In this document: positions 63,585 to 64,000 of the stretch, one piece after another | How the letters are laid out: each line of letters starts with the position of its first letter | Position numbering within the stretch: the first letter of the stretch is position 1 | From: Chryseobacterium ginsenosidimutans | Lineage (GTDB): Bacteria; Bacteroidota; Bacteroidia; Flavobacteriales; Weeksellaceae | Length of the DNA: 64,000 nucleotides | Assembly (NCBI RefSeq): GCF_024807225.1 | Contig: NZ_JANUCO010000001.1 | Span: 1,550,001 to 1,614,000 of the forward strand | Direction of reading: 5' to 3' | Notes under the pieces: model-generated | Told to the model about the DNA's origin: nothing | Seen by the model: the letters and a program-made list of their open reading frames with translations, nothing else | Databases searched by the model: none | Program-made: the position numbers and the translations under genes

Positions 63585-64000
63585 TCCCACAGATTTCACA
63601 AATCCCACAGATAAAATAAACATAAACATCTGTGAAAATCCGTGAAATCCGTGGGAAATAATAAAAAACGCAAAGGGAATTTTAAACTCAATGCGTCGAA
63701 AATATTAATCGATTATAAAAAAAATCCCACAGATTCCACAAATCCCACAGATAAAATAAACATAACATCTGTGAAAATCCGTGAAATCCGTGGGAAATAA
63801 TAAAAACGCAAAGGGAACTTTAAATTCAATGCGTCGAAAATATTAATCGATTATAAAAAAACTCCCACAGATTTCACAAATCCCACAGATAAAGTAAACA
63901 TAAACATCTGTGAAAATCCGTGAAATCTGTGGGAAATAATAAAAAAGACAAAAGGAACTTTAAAATTCAATGGTCGAAAATACTAATCGATTATAAAAAA
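63585..64000. repeat. Tandem array of 138-140-bp units, each a large hairpin
   Basis: Three units start with TCCCACAG at 63585, 63725 and 63863; the third runs to the window edge. Each has TCCCACAGATTTCACAAATC and CCACAGAT facing ATCTGTGAAAATCCGTGAAA and TCCGTGGGA, an imperfect palindrome with arms of about 28 bases. A shared tail GCAAAGGGAA...CAATGCGTCGAAAATATTAA, TCGATTATAAAAAA follows. No coding potential. Confidence 0.9.

Noticed and set aside
63585..64000. CRISPR array
   Set aside because: Units are 138-140 bases and nearly identical throughout, without unique spacers, and no cas genes are present. It is a tandem repeat.

Overview
The window is AT-rich DNA from a member of the Bacteroidota, most likely a Chryseobacterium-like flavobacterium. 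The evidence is the gene content (SusC/SusD pair, Oar-like TonB receptor, a type IX secretion C-terminal signal, GSCFA, DUF4269 and DUF6438 proteins, TPR-transmembrane-HTH regulators), the recurrent promoter form TTTG-N20-24-TAnnTTTG, and weak Shine-Dalgarno signals. No statistics or database searches were run; family names come from recognisable motifs.

Region 1 (1-10.3 kb) is a phosphoester-scavenging block on the + strand: an Oar-like TonB receptor (cut by the window edge and frameshifted), a secreted glycerophosphodiester phosphodiesterase, a SusC/SusD pair and a secreted calcineurin-like phosphoesterase. A PhoB-type direct repeat precedes susC. A similar repeat precedes the DUF47/Pit phosphate transporter operon at 43.3-45.1 kb, so both loci may share phosphate control.

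Region 2 (10.6-14.1 kb) holds an SDR oxidoreductase, prmA, a frameshifted secreted SH3-like protein and a SMI1/KNR4 (SUKH) protein, separated by repeat-rich spacers.

Region 3 (14.1-33.2 kb) is accessory DNA, gene-poor and very AT-rich. It has two tandem paralogues of a secreted protein with duplicated leaders and terminators, then a 15-kb segment bracketed by duplicated tRNA-Arg/tRNA-Pro genes. That segment has two paralogous TPR-membrane-HTH regulators, a polytopic membrane LuxR-type regulator, two copies of a three-gene HTH cassette each preceded by three consecutive hairpins, decayed genes (S8 protease, secreted proteins), a glycosyltransferase, an IS4-type element and another secreted protein. 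An identical 20-base element (TTTGCTAACATTTATTAACG) occurs three times in leader regions. This is the best candidate for undescribed regulatory biology.

Region 4 (33.2-41.2 kb) has tRNA-Ser, a lipoprotein N-acetylmuramoyl-L-alanine amidase, aspartate ammonia-lyase, two glycosyltransferases, and convergently a flippase, a FkbM methyltransferase and a DUF2461 protein; this looks like a surface-polysaccharide locus.

Region 5 (41.4-64 kb) is mainly core: two DEAD-box helicases, the Pit operon, polyprenyl synthetase, GSCFA, DUF4269, TatD, a methyltransferase, two cell-surface proteins, an OM beta-barrel, then hpt-adk-obg on the minus strand. It ends with an ABC-F gene with an attenuator-like leader, a possible toxin/immunity-like pair, and purA. 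Several dispersed palindromic repeats lie in the spacers, and a three-unit tandem array of hairpins runs to the right edge.
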